57,111 bases of DNA from Elusimicrobiota bacterium (GCA_016234805.1 JACRNU010000044.1:1-57111); one strand, 5' to 3'; shown: positions 34,101-42,315, counted from the stretch's first letter. Numbers and translations are program-made. Notes: a model not told the origin generated them from the letters alone.

Positions 34101-34610
34101 CGACGGCTTGCCGGCCACGGGGAGATTCTCGTTGTTCCCGGTCATGAAAACGACGAGGTCCGGTTCGTGGCCCACGATCTCCTCGACGATCAGGGACTCG
34201 CGGTAGCTGTCATAGCCGGGCATGCCGCAATAGACCACCTCGACCATCCGGCCGGGGTAGAGCCTGGACAAGACCTCGACGAGCCTCGGCCGCACCGGGC
34301 TGTCCTCATCGTCATACTGCGCCGCCATGGAGCCGCCGACGACGAAGACCCGCAACCCCCCTGCGGGCTTGGGCTTCGAAAAGCCCGTCCGACGCGAGCC
34401 GTTGCGCCGGGCCTCCATGGCCGTCCGGCCGCCCGGCCCCTGCGTCCCGCCGAAAAACCGGTCGAAGATATCGGCGTACCAGTACCACTGATTCTCCCAG
34501 GAGGACTCTGGCCCCCCCATGGCGGCGCGCGAAGGAGGCGGCAGCGACAGCGACGCCGCCAAGAGCGCGGCCACAACCAAGCAACGGCGGGCCCAGGCCG
34601 GTTCGGACAC
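31142..34610 (-). pseudogene. SGNH hydrolase-TPR gene broken by a 37-bp tandem duplication
   Basis: The N-terminal part (GTG 34610 onward) has a signal peptide (CLVVAALLAASLSLPPPSRA) and an SGNH/AlgX-like domain: VFVVGGSMAAQYDDED, VVFMTGNNENLPV and the catalytic-type DGVHW. About 510 residues in, both frames read RLGLALCHHAAGE at the duplicated 37-mer (32989-33062). The C-terminal TPR region (KGEEASVSAMRHYRALLGMP ... to 31142, over 600 residues of helical repeats) is then in the other frame. Removing one copy restores a single frame of roughly 1,140 residues. As sequenced, the first fragment ends at 32787. The last gene of a secreted-protein operon. Either a genuine slippage mutation or an assembly error. 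Confidence 0.75.
32989..33062. repeat. Exact 37-bp tandem duplication
   Basis: 32989-33025 and 33026-33062 are identical. Because 37 is not a multiple of three, the second copy shifts the frame of the SGNH-TPR gene. Confidence 0.95.
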
Positions 34611-34614
34611 GATC

Positions 34615-35118
34615 CTAGCGGACGATGACCAGCGGGATGAAGGTCTTGTAGTGGTCGGGCGTGTAGTAGGCGAGCGCGCCGCCGCCGATGATGAGGCGCT
34701 CCGCCCCGCGGGTGCCGTTGGCAGGCGCGATGCGGAACACGCGGTCTCCCACCGTGATCTCGGAAGGGCTGCCCTTCGGCGGCATGACCGTGTACTCCCG
34801 GTAGTAGCCCTTGGGCTGGGGAGGGAGCCTTCCCTCCTTGTTCTGGAACACGGTGCCGTCCTTGGGATACTGCAGGGGCCGGCCGTAGTAGACGTCCTCG
34901 ACGAGCTTGAGTATGGTCCGGACCCGGTTCGGGTCGCTGATCCTGGGCTCGATGTCCGTGCCGGGCTCGATGTTGAAGACGACCGGGACAGCGGAGGCCA
35001 TGCGTCCGGCAACAGGGCCGGACCCATCCCCGGCGGACCAGAGCGGCTTCAGGGGCAGGCAGGCCAGGGAAAGCATGGCGGCCAGGATGGCGGTGAGGCT
35101 GGCTCGGCGATTCTTCAT
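34615..35118 (-). CDS. Secreted guanyl-preferring ribonuclease (RNase Sa/barnase family)
   Basis: 167 residues: a signal peptide (LTAILAAMLSLACLPL), about 40 linker residues, then a compact microbial RNase domain. Family blocks are LQYPKDGTVFQNKEGRLPPQ, GYYREYTVMPP (catalytic-type Glu108), RGAERLIIGGG (Arg141) and YYTPDHYKTF (His156). These correspond to the Glu-Arg-His triad of RNase Sa. It would cleave single-stranded RNA after guanine outside the cytoplasm. No barstar-like inhibitor gene is adjacent. The binding site AAGGGAA precedes ATG 35118. It sits within a run of exported proteins. Confidence 0.88.
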   Translation of the reverse strand: MKNRRASLTAILAAMLSLACLPLKPLWSAGDGSGPVAGRMASAVPVVFNIEPGTDIEPRISDPNRVRTILKLVEDVYYGRPLQYPKDGTVFQNKEGRLPPQPKGYYREYTVMPPKGSPSEITVGDRVFRIAPANGTRGAERLIIGGGALAYYTPDHYKTFIPLVIVR

Positions 35119-35148
35119 GGAGTTCCCTTACGGTTTAAGGCAGCCCGT

Positions 35149-35727
35149 TCAGCCTCCGGCGGGCTTGGATCCCTTCTTGTCCTTCTTCTTGGGCTCTTCG
35201 ACGGCCGGAGCTTTGAGCTCGAGCTTCTGCGCGATGCGCTCGAACTCGGGCAGGACCTTCTGGAACGGCTCGCCGATGCCCCGCAGCTTGAGCACGTAGA
35301 ACCACTCCTTGGCGACCGGCACCACGTAGAAGACCTCCTGCATGGGGCCGGGCATCTTCTGGCCGTAGGAACCCTTGCGCTCGAGCGTCTCGGTGAAGGC
35401 CAGCCGCTCGGCCTTGAGGCTGCCCACCTTGGCCTCGGCCTTCGAGTCGAGCTTCTTGATCGCGCCCTCGCCCTTCATCAGTTCGGCCGTGAACTCCTCG
35501 GCAGTGCGGGCTTCCGCCTTGCCGTAAGGGTGGAGCTCGAGGCCGATCACTGCCCGCGATTCGCGGGCCGGGGGCTCGAGCCAGACGGTCTGCATGCCGT
35601 AGTAGCGCTTCCAATCCGAAGGGTGCTCCAGGACGAAATCGCCCTTGGGATGCTTGTACTGCGTGTAGTCCACCGCGGCCCGGCAAGGAGCCGCCAGGAA
35701 CAGGACCGCCATGAGCGCGGTCTTCAC
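35149..35727 (-). CDS. Small exported protein, PsbP/DUF1795-like
   Basis: 192 residues from GTG 35727, which overlaps the stop of the metallopeptidase gene (GTGA). It has a short signal peptide (KTALMAVLFLAAPCRA). A single alpha/beta domain follows (YKHPKGDFVLEHPSDWKRYY ... LKLRGIGEPFQKVLPEFERI), reminiscent of PsbP-like or DUF1795 proteins, where a 'F.i.yPs.W' opening is common. The tail is Lys-rich (VEEPKKKDKKGSKPAGG). Function unknown. The coupling suggests it works with the upstream metallopeptidase. Confidence 0.6.
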   Translation of the reverse strand: MKTALMAVLFLAAPCRAAVDYTQYKHPKGDFVLEHPSDWKRYYGMQTVWLEPPARESRAVIGLELHPYGKAEARTAEEFTAELMKGEGAIKKLDSKAEAKVGSLKAERLAFTETLERKGSYGQKMPGPMQEVFYVVPVAKEWFYVLKLRGIGEPFQKVLPEFERIAQKLELKAPAVEEPKKKDKKGSKPAGG

Positions 35728-37373
35728 GGGACCATGTACTCCCGGTCCACGGCCAGGCTCAAGTCGTAGAGCGGAGGCTCTTTCTCGCCCTTGGCCTTGC
35801 TCTTCTTGTCGAGCCACTGCGCCTCGGTCTGCATGCGGCGCAGGCGCATCTCCATGGTCGTGGCCTTCTCATCCAGGTAGGCGAAAGTCTGCCGCCCGAA
35901 CTCCAGGTCCGTAGTCACCTTCTCGAACTCCTTGTCGAGCTGACGCGAATTGTCGGTCTCGCGGGCCTTGCTGATCTCGGCCTGCCTCTTCTCAAGCGTC
36001 TCGACCGCAGCCTTGGCCTTGGCGCGCATGGCCCGGAACCCCTCGAGGTCCACAGGCGCGCCCATATTGGGGTCCACGACCTTGCGCAGAGGCACCCTCC
36101 CCTGGAACACGCCCTCATACCAGTGCCCGTAGCCGTGTCCCTGGGACACCGAGGCAGCGAAGACCTTGGGCCCTTCATCGTAGGATTGGGAGTACGCCTT
36201 CCCGTCCTTGGCGATGTGGCGGGCTTCGTCATTGTCGCTATTGAGCAGGTCGGCGTACATGGCGGGCTTGGCCTTCTCGAGTCCCCGGAAGTAGAGGACC
36301 GCGGTCTTGAACCCGCGGAGCTCCGAATCCAGGGTGTAGTAGCGGCCCGTGTACATGTCGTAGATGTGCTGGAACTCGTGCGCCAGGGTCTTGCCCGCCA
36401 CCAGGGCCTTGTGCTTGTAGGCGCCGTCCTTCGGGTCGGTCTCCACCAGGGCCTGGCCGAGCCCGACCATCTCAGGCTTGTCGTACTTGCCGGGCACGGC
36501 CAGACCCAGGGCGCCCCTCTCGTTGATGATGCTGATGGTCTTGCCGTCCTTGATGAAGCGCACCGCGGTGGGCAGGATGTGCGAGAGCTCGGCCTTTTCA
36601 GCCGGCGGAGAGCCGTTGATCACCTCGTACATCGAGAGCAGTCCGGGCACCACGCCGATGTTGACCTTGTTATCCGAGAGGAACCGGGAGAAGCTCTCCT
36701 TGCTCTCCAGCACCCAGGCGGTCTCGGGCGAGGAGAGCGAGTCGAAGAAGGGCGAAGCAGGGCTGACCTTGGTAGTGTCCTGCTTGGCCAGTTCCTTATA
36801 AGGGTCCACCCAGCTGGAGCCCCGGCCCTTGGTACCGTCGAACACGCCGGCCCAATCCAGGTCCACGCCCCCGAGCTTTCCCTTGAGCTTGGCCATCTCC
36901 TCCTGGGCGGCCTTGATCTGCGCCGGGTTGTTGAAGCCCTTGGCCGTCATCATGACCCCGATCTTCTGCATCACCTCCGGGCCCCATACGTTCTGCATCA
37001 TGTCCGTTTGCGCCTGGGTCACCGACCCGGTCGCGAGCAGTTCCTCGAGGGTCTTCTGGAGATAGGCCTCTCCTTCAGCCACGCGCCTGATCCGCTCTGC
37101 TCTGGTCAGGGACTTCCAAGTGGCTTCCGTGTCGTACGAGAAGACATTTGCAGGCAAGCCCTTGTCTTTGACCAGCTTGGCCAGATAGGCCTGGTACTTG
37201 AAGAAAGCCTCGTGGCCAGGGTCCTTCCAGGGGATGTCCGCACCGTCGACAACGGAACCGGACACCGAAGCTTGCGGGAGAGGCTTCAGCTTGCCCTTCT
37301 CTTGAGCAGCCAGAAGTGGAGGCCCGGAAAGGAGAGAAAGGGCGACAGCAAGGGTCAAGAAGGCTCGGGTCAT
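35724..37373 (-). CDS. Exported HExxH metallopeptidase-like protein
   Basis: 549 residues with a signal peptide (MTRAFLTLAVALSLLSGPPL). A zinc-protease motif HEFQH occurs at 332-336 and is followed by Glu351 (YYTLDSELRGF), a plausible third ligand of a gluzincin-type site. The N-terminal half is mostly helical; the C-terminal third (about 430-520) is predicted coiled coil (AKAAVETLEKRQAEISKARE). I cannot place it in a named family. First gene of the operon with the PsbP-like protein, the ribonuclease and the SGNH-TPR gene, behind a strong promoter and the binding site GGAGGG. Confidence 0.6.
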   Translation of the reverse strand: MTRAFLTLAVALSLLSGPPLLAAQEKGKLKPLPQASVSGSVVDGADIPWKDPGHEAFFKYQAYLAKLVKDKGLPANVFSYDTEATWKSLTRAERIRRVAEGEAYLQKTLEELLATGSVTQAQTDMMQNVWGPEVMQKIGVMMTAKGFNNPAQIKAAQEEMAKLKGKLGGVDLDWAGVFDGTKGRGSSWVDPYKELAKQDTTKVSPASPFFDSLSSPETAWVLESKESFSRFLSDNKVNIGVVPGLLSMYEVINGSPPAEKAELSHILPTAVRFIKDGKTISIINERGALGLAVPGKYDKPEMVGLGQALVETDPKDGAYKHKALVAGKTLAHEFQHIYDMYTGRYYTLDSELRGFKTAVLYFRGLEKAKPAMYADLLNSDNDEARHIAKDGKAYSQSYDEGPKVFAASVSQGHGYGHWYEGVFQGRVPLRKVVDPNMGAPVDLEGFRAMRAKAKAAVETLEKRQAEISKARETDNSRQLDKEFEKVTTDLEFGRQTFAYLDEKATTMEMRLRRMQTEAQWLDKKSKAKGEKEPPLYDLSLAVDREYMVP

Positions 37374-37396
37374 AGGGGTACCCTCCGTACACCCCC

Positions 37397-37425
37397 AGTG
37401 TAGACCCCAAACCTGTTTTTGTCAA
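37397..37425 (-). promoter_or_regulatory. Sigma-70 promoter of the secreted-protein operon
   Basis: The minus strand shows a perfect -35 TTGACA (complement of 37420-37425), a 17-bp spacer and -10 TACACT (complement of 37397-37402), about 24 bp before ATG 37373. Confidence 0.75.
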
Positions 37426-37453
37426 TGGCGCACCAGCAGGGGCAACTTTTTGG

Positions 37454-37459
37454 TATATT
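37454..37459 (+). promoter_or_regulatory. -10 box of mltA, leaderless arrangement
   Basis: TATATT preceded by GG, ending 7 nt before ATG 37467. The expected transcription start coincides with the start codon. The -35 is weak. Confidence 0.45.
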
Positions 37460-37466
37460 TGCGGGC

Positions 37467-38711
37467 ATGGTGACAACGGGCGTCGCATTCCTGATCCTCG
37501 TTGCCGCGGCCCAGGCCGGTCCAACGCCCCAGGTCTCCACTGCCACGGCTGTCAATCTCCCCGCGCCAGCGCCGCTCAGGCTCCTGTCGGAAACGGAAAT
37601 CCCCGTTTTCGAGGACTCCCTGACCTCGAAGAAAGCTCAAGCCCACCTGGTGAAAGCAGGGTTGAAAACAGCCGCCTATCTTTCCAAACAACCGCCCAAA
37701 CTCTTCCGCATCGGGGACCGAGACTACGGGCCGGCCATCCTCGAAGCCACTGCCAGGGAATTCGTGGCCTTGTGGCAGCAGAACCTCCCTCTTGAGGAGT
37801 TCAACGCCAAGGTCCGGGAAGGCTTCGACGTGTTCCAGTCCATCGGCTTGGACGGTCAAGGCCGGGTCGTGTTTTCTTCCTATTATCAGCCGGAACTGGC
37901 GGCCAGCATGGCCAAGAGCCCGAGCTATCCCTACCCCATCTACAAGAAGCCGGGAGACATGGTGGAGGTGAGCCTGCCGTCCTTCGACAAGAAGTACCCG
38001 GTGGAAACCCTCATCGGCCGGGTCAACAAGGACAAGCAGGTGGTGCCGTACTTCAACCGCGACCAGATCGACTCGCACAAGGCCCTGGGAGGCAAGGGGC
38101 TGGAAGCGGCCTGGCTCAAGACCAAGTTCGACATCCTGGACCTCCACATCCAGGGCTCGGGCATCCTGCGCTTCCCCAGCGGCAAGGCCGTGCTCGCCCA
38201 GTTCGCGGCCACCAATGCCTGGCCGTACAACTCCGTGGGCCTCTCCCTGGTCAAGGCCGGCGTGTTCACGCGCGAGGAGATCACGCACGACAAGCTCAGG
38301 CAGTACTTCCGCGCCCACCCCGAGGCCGAGGAGTGGTCCATGGCGCAGAACCCGCGCTACACATTCTTCAAGCTCATGCCCCTGCCCGCGGACGGCGAGC
38401 CCATGGGCACCGCCGAGGTCTCGCTCAACCCCGGCCGCTCCATCGCCATCGACGCCTCCATCATCCCGCTCGGAGCCCTGGCCTACTTCAGCACGCTCTC
38501 GCCCCAGGCCGACGAGCAGGGCAGGATGCTCGGCAAGTTCCCCACCAACCGCTTCGCCTTCTGTCTCGACACCGGCGGGGCCATCAAGGGCCCGGGCCGC
38601 GTGGACATCTACGCCGGCCACGGCAAGATGGCCTCCGAGATGGCCAAGAACCAATGGGCTGACGGACAGCTCTACATCCTGATCAGGAAGGTGCCCCCAC
38701 GTGAGCGTTAA
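37467..38711 (+). CDS. mltA: Membrane-bound lytic murein transglycosylase A
   Basis: 414 residues. Cleaves peptidoglycan glycan strands to 1,6-anhydromuropeptides in the periplasm. The N-terminus is a signal sequence (VTTGVAFLILVAAAQA) without an obvious lipobox. The MltA domain follows (GRVVFSSYYQPELAAS, FDILDLHIQGSGILRFPSGK), then the 3D domain with the catalytic-type Asp region SIAIDASIIPLGALAYF and LDTGGAIKGPGRVDIYAGHG. Full length. The start is set by the -10 box just upstream; the open frame before it overlaps the opposite operon promoter. Its 3' end overlaps the next gene by 11 bp. Confidence 0.93.
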   Translation: MVTTGVAFLILVAAAQAGPTPQVSTATAVNLPAPAPLRLLSETEIPVFEDSLTSKKAQAHLVKAGLKTAAYLSKQPPKLFRIGDRDYGPAILEATAREFVALWQQNLPLEEFNAKVREGFDVFQSIGLDGQGRVVFSSYYQPELAASMAKSPSYPYPIYKKPGDMVEVSLPSFDKKYPVETLIGRVNKDKQVVPYFNRDQIDSHKALGGKGLEAAWLKTKFDILDLHIQGSGILRFPSGKAVLAQFAATNAWPYNSVGLSLVKAGVFTREEITHDKLRQYFRAHPEAEEWSMAQNPRYTFFKLMPLPADGEPMGTAEVSLNPGRSIAIDASIIPLGALAYFSTLSPQADEQGRMLGKFPTNRFAFCLDTGGAIKGPGRVDIYAGHGKMASEMAKNQWADGQLYILIRKVPPRER

Positions 38712-39324
38712 CCTCCAAGACCCGTCCATCGGCCGCAAGGTAGGGATCGTCTTCCCTGTTCTGGGCCTGCTCCTCATCGCCCTCTGCGCGTCCCTCGTCT
38801 ACTTCACCGGAGACTTCGGCGCCGTCAAGCAGGTCGCCTCTTTGGGCCGCCTCTTATTAGGCGCGGGAATAGCGCTCGCCATCTTCTACATCATGACGAT
38901 CCTTCGCAAGCAGACCCCCGACTCGGACGACGAGATGGACAAAGAGTCCCGCTCGATCCAGCGCACCCTGATCATCCTCCTCCTGAACATCCCCATCGCC
39001 GTGTCCTGCTTTTTCGCGCTCGGCTGGATATCGAGGTGGCCTCTCTGCGTGGTGACCCTGAACAACTCTTCCGGCAAGGACATGGACCAAGTCGAAGTCA
39101 TGGAGCCCTACGGAAAGGAAGCGGTCTGGGTGACCCTGCAGGTCTCCGCCGGAGAGGAGATGACCGCGCGATTCCCGCTCAAGCAATTCTCCGGCGAGGG
39201 GGACATGAGCATCTTCTTCAACGTCCAGCGGAGTTCGCACACCTGCAGGGTCAAAGGGGATTTCTCCCCGAAACATCCGGGGCGCGCCCTCGTAAAGGTG
39301 AATCCGGATCTCAGCTGCGATTAG
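38701..39324 (+). CDS. Membrane protein of unknown function
   Basis: 207 residues from GTG 38701, overlapping the end of mltA. Three hydrophobic segments (about 13-35, 47-68 and 89-110) are followed by a soluble, presumably periplasmic beta-type domain (VVTLNNSSGKDMDQVEVMEP ... DMSIFFNVQRSSHTCRVKGD) with two Cys residues. I do not recognise the family. The overlap with mltA implies co-translation and a possible envelope role. Confidence 0.6.
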   Translation: MSVNLQDPSIGRKVGIVFPVLGLLLIALCASLVYFTGDFGAVKQVASLGRLLLGAGIALAIFYIMTILRKQTPDSDDEMDKESRSIQRTLIILLLNIPIAVSCFFALGWISRWPLCVVTLNNSSGKDMDQVEVMEPYGKEAVWVTLQVSAGEEMTARFPLKQFSGEGDMSIFFNVQRSSHTCRVKGDFSPKHPGRALVKVNPDLSCD

Positions 39325-39328
39325 CCTG

Positions 39329-40087
39329 CTAGCGTCCCATCGCCAGAAGGATCGCGCCGAGAGCCACGCGGTAGACCGCGAACGCCAGCAGGCTGCCGTT
39401 CCTCAGATACCGCAGGAATACCGCAATGACAGCCAGGCCCGCCGCGAAAGCGGAGAGCACCGCGGTCCAGAACGCGGGGGTCAAGGCGATCTCGCCCAGG
39501 TGCTTGGATTCGAGGACCCCGGCACCGAACACGATGGGCACGGCGAGAATGAAGGAAAAGCGCGCCGCGTCCTCGCGCTTGAGTCCCAGAAGGAGCCCGG
39601 CCGTGATGGTGGCTCCGGAGCGCGACACGCCGGGAAAGAGCGCCAGGGCCTGGGCCGCGCCGATCCAGAGGCAGGTCTCGAGGTCCAGGCTTTCCCAGGT
39701 CCGGGTCCTGGCTCCTGCCCGGTCCGCCCAGCCCAGGAGCAGGCCGAACCCGATGAGGGTCACGGCGACGGGAGCCTCCCCCCGCAGGGAACCCTCCACC
39801 ATATCCTTCACCAGGACCCCGAGAACCGCGGCAGGGACGCTCGCCAGCACGAGCCAGCCGAGCAGGCGCCGCTGGTCCTTCTCCGTCAGTATCCTCCACC
39901 AATCCTTCCAGAAATAGAGGAGGAGCGCCGCCATGGTGCCCAAGTGGAGCGCGACATCCGCTGCCAGGCCCTGGTCCGGCCAGCCAAAGAGCCTGGGGAC
40001 CAGGATGAGGTGGGCGGAACTGGAAACGGGCAGGAACTCGGTGAGCCCCTGCACGATTCCCAGGACCGCGGCTTGGAGATGCCCCAT
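39329..40087 (-). CDS. uppP: Undecaprenyl-diphosphate phosphatase
   Basis: About 252 residues, polytopic. Recycles the lipid carrier for peptidoglycan and O-antigen by converting undecaprenyl diphosphate to monophosphate. Both family signatures are present: QGLTEFLPVSSSAHLIL (Glu- and Ser-containing block) and LFPGVSRSGATITAGLLLGL. Start ATG 40087 chosen because TATCAT lies 9 nt upstream on the minus strand, implying a short leader; a TTG start 6 codons earlier is possible. Convergent with the membrane protein at 38701. Confidence 0.95.
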   Translation of the reverse strand: MGHLQAAVLGIVQGLTEFLPVSSSAHLILVPRLFGWPDQGLAADVALHLGTMAALLLYFWKDWWRILTEKDQRRLLGWLVLASVPAAVLGVLVKDMVEGSLRGEAPVAVTLIGFGLLLGWADRAGARTRTWESLDLETCLWIGAAQALALFPGVSRSGATITAGLLLGLKREDAARFSFILAVPIVFGAGVLESKHLGEIALTPAFWTAVLSAFAAGLAVIAVFLRYLRNGSLLAFAVYRVALGAILLAMGR

Positions 40088-40142
40088 GCGGGCCAGATGA
40101 TACAAATTGAGGGCTTAGTTCAAGAATGCTAATCTTGGAGCG

Positions 40143-40265
40143 ATGCCCGGACCGATTCCCATCGAATCCTCATCTTTCGCCTGGACGGACTCTCTTCGCC
40201 GGACCGGAAGTTATCCACAAACATATCTTAAGATAAGTTTGTGGATATCCCGCACCCTCGGATGA
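40143..40265 (+). CDS. Possible 40-residue leader ORF
   Basis: ATG 40143 lies 7 nt after a -10-like TAATCT (40130-40135). The frame (MPGPIPIESSSFAWTDSLRR ...) ends at TGA 40263-40265, overlapping the ATG of the nucleotidyltransferase gene (ATGA). The DnaA-box palindrome lies inside it. It may be a coupled leader peptide or simply non-coding leader; no homology recognised. Confidence 0.3.
   Translation: MPGPIPIESSSFAWTDSLRRTGSYPQTYLKISLWISRTLG
40211..40248. promoter_or_regulatory. 36-bp near-perfect palindrome containing a consensus DnaA box
   Basis: 40212-40229 and 40230-40247 are reverse complements except for one position. The left arm includes TTATCCACA (40211-40219), the consensus DnaA box. 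The right arm includes a one-mismatch box in the opposite orientation. It lies between uppP and the nucleotidyltransferase gene. It could be a DnaA-regulated operator or the site of another dimeric regulator. Confidence 0.6.
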
Positions 40266-41131
40266 CCGGACACGGACAACCCATGCAGTCCTGCGTCCTG
40301 GCTGCCGGACGCGGAGTGCGTGCCGGCGGGCCCAAAGCGTGGCTCCCGAGCGAAGGCTCGACCCTGCTCGAGCGGCAACTCGGGTTCCTGCTCTCGCTTT
40401 TCACGCCCGGAGACATAGCGATCTCCATCCAGGAAGCCTGGCTCGACCGATGCAGATCGTTGAACGCGGGAGTCCGATGGGTCGCCGTGGACCCGGGGGC
40501 GCCTGCTCTGGCATCTCTGCAAGCCCTGCTCCGAGCCTCGCCTCCGGAAGGATGGACCTTCGTCCATCATGTGGATATGCCGGTATGGGACGCCGCGCTT
40601 TTCGAGACCCTGGCCGCCAATATCTCGACAGCGACCCATGCCAAGTCTCCGGATGTGATCGACGCCGTGGTCCCGGTCCACGGAGGAAGGGTAGGCCACC
40701 CGGTCGCGCTTTCCAGGAACGCCGCTCCAGCCGTCTTGGGCCTCGACCCCTCCAACGGCCGGCTCGACGCATGGCTCCGAGGGGCCCGGGTGAAGACGCT
40801 TCGACCTGGGCCGCGGTCGCGGCCCTGCTCGCTGCCGCGGGCTTCGTCTGTTACGGCGGTCCGAACCTCCTCGACCTCGGGTTCTACCACGACGACTGGA
40901 ACACCCTCTCGCACATCCACTTCGCGCCGGACAGCCTGCCCCTGCGGATGGCGGCGCTCGCCCGGGCGGATGCTTCCCAGCTTTTCAGGCCGTTCGACAT
41001 CATCCTCTGGCCGACCCTCTACCGGCTCTTCGGCCTCGACCCCGTGCCCTGGCAGGCCTTCCTGCTCTGCGTCAACGTCGGCATCGGCCTGGCCACCGCG
41101 AAACTCCTGCTGCGCTTCAAAGTCCCCGTGA
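40262..41131 (+). CDS. MobA-like nucleotidyltransferase, 3' end runs into the next gene
   Basis: The first 175 or so residues form a MobA-like NTP-transferase domain: CVLAAGRGVRAGGPKAWLPS (GxGxR..K nucleotide motif), then WTFVHHVDMPVWDAALFETL (metal-binding Asp region), then VVPVHGGRVGHPVALSRNAA. Such enzymes attach CMP, UMP or GMP to a sugar phosphate or molybdopterin. After about 40800 the frame continues to 41131 with low-quality sequence fully overlapping the downstream membrane gene. The natural C-terminus has probably been lost or shifted. ATG 40262 overlaps the upstream small ORF. Confidence 0.55.
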   Translation: MTGHGQPMQSCVLAAGRGVRAGGPKAWLPSEGSTLLERQLGFLLSLFTPGDIAISIQEAWLDRCRSLNAGVRWVAVDPGAPALASLQALLRASPPEGWTFVHHVDMPVWDAALFETLAANISTATHAKSPDVIDAVVPVHGGRVGHPVALSRNAAPAVLGLDPSNGRLDAWLRGARVKTLRPGPRSRPCSLPRASSVTAVRTSSTSGSTTTTGTPSRTSTSRRTACPCGWRRSPGRMLPSFSGRSTSSSGRPSTGSSASTPCPGRPSCSASTSASAWPPRNSCCASKSP

Positions 41132-42309
41132 GCCTGGCGCTCCTGGGCGGGATCATCATCCTGTCCTACCCGAGCAAGGACGCCGATCTCTTCTGGCCGC
41201 TCAATGTCATCAACCCCCTTTCCCTCCTGTTCTATCTCGTCGGCCACCTGGCCTTCCTCAGCCACGTGGAGTCGGGGAACAAACGCCCCCTCATCGCCTG
41301 CGTCGCGGCGCTCCTCCTCTCCCTGACCACCTATGACCAGACCGCGTTCCTGCCCCTTTGCTGGCTCATCACCCCAGGGCTCTTCGAGAAAGGCTTCTCC
41401 CCTCGCGCGAAGCAGGGGGTCTCGCTCTGCGCCGCGGTCATCGCCGTATTCCTTTGCTACAAACTGTTCGTCGTCCCCCATTGCCTCGGAGTCCCCTACA
41501 GCAAAGCCGTGGTCCTCTCGCCTTGGCAAATCCTCAAGACCTATCTCGCGGGCCTCAATGCCCAATTCGGGCCCCGCCTCATCCTCGCGGTCCTGGCCGG
41601 AGCCTGGAGGGCGGCGACCGCGTCTCCCTTCATCTTCACCCTGGGCATGGCGCTCCCGTGGCTGGGCCTGGCCGCGCTCAAGAAGAAGGATTCCGTCCAA
41701 GAGAGCGCCCCTGCGGACGCGCTCGCGCTCCTGGGCGTCGCGGTGTTCGTCGTCGCGTACCTGCCGATCGCGCTCTCGGACTATGTCCCGACCCCTCTCA
41801 ACCATCAGAACCGCATCAACCTCGCGCCTGCCCTGGGCATCGTCCTGGCCGCGCTGGGCTGCGCGGCGGGGAAAGTCCCGGCCGGCCGCGGGCCAGCGGT
41901 CCTGGCCGCGGTCGCGAGCATCTTCCTCGCGGCCAGCGCCGGGTTCAGCCGGATATGGGCGGAATCATACCGTCTCCAATGCGGGGTCGTGGCGCTCGTC
42001 CAGCGCCGGCTCCCGGCTTGGCCCGAGGACAAGCTCCTCCTGGTCCTCCTGCCGGACCGCTACGTCGCGGACAAGGCCCCTGTGTTCGACGCTTATTGGG
42101 ACGTGACCGGCGCCATCCGCCTGGCCACCGGGGATACCCGCAGGCGCGCCGCCGTGGTGAGCCCGCGCATGCGCTTCGAGCCGGATCGCATCGTCGAGGC
42201 CGGCCACCCGGACATCTCCTACGCGGACGCGGTCCTGCTCGATGTCGGCAAGGGAACGCTTTCCCCCGCGGACTTCTCGGGGCTGGCCGGCTTGCCGCCC
42301 CCTCGGTAG
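40771..42309 (+). CDS. Second polytopic membrane glycosyltransferase-like protein
   Basis: 512 residues, about ten membrane segments. Paralog of the gene at 2503, with LDLGFYHDDWNTLSHIHF (acidic pair after the first helix), LFRPFDIILWPTLYRLFG, ILSYPSKDADLFWPLNVINP and TTYDQTAFLPLCWLITPG all in the same order. A GT-C type transferase using a polyprenyl-linked sugar is the best guess. ATG 40771 lies inside the upstream nucleotidyltransferase gene and gives an N-terminus of similar length to the paralog. The adjacent nucleotidyltransferase could supply an activated sugar; that link is inference. Confidence 0.6.
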   Translation: MAPRGPGEDASTWAAVAALLAAAGFVCYGGPNLLDLGFYHDDWNTLSHIHFAPDSLPLRMAALARADASQLFRPFDIILWPTLYRLFGLDPVPWQAFLLCVNVGIGLATAKLLLRFKVPVSLALLGGIIILSYPSKDADLFWPLNVINPLSLLFYLVGHLAFLSHVESGNKRPLIACVAALLLSLTTYDQTAFLPLCWLITPGLFEKGFSPRAKQGVSLCAAVIAVFLCYKLFVVPHCLGVPYSKAVVLSPWQILKTYLAGLNAQFGPRLILAVLAGAWRAATASPFIFTLGMALPWLGLAALKKKDSVQESAPADALALLGVAVFVVAYLPIALSDYVPTPLNHQNRINLAPALGIVLAALGCAAGKVPAGRGPAVLAAVASIFLAASAGFSRIWAESYRLQCGVVALVQRRLPAWPEDKLLLVLLPDRYVADKAPVFDAYWDVTGAIRLATGDTRRRAAVVSPRMRFEPDRIVEAGHPDISYADAVLLDVGKGTLSPADFSGLAGLPPPR

Positions 42310-42315
42310 CTAGGG

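Noticed and set aside
40211-40219. Possible replication origin because of a DnaA box
   Set aside because: Only two boxes, no AT-rich unwinding region and no dnaA, dnaN or gyr genes nearby; a regulatory site is more likely.
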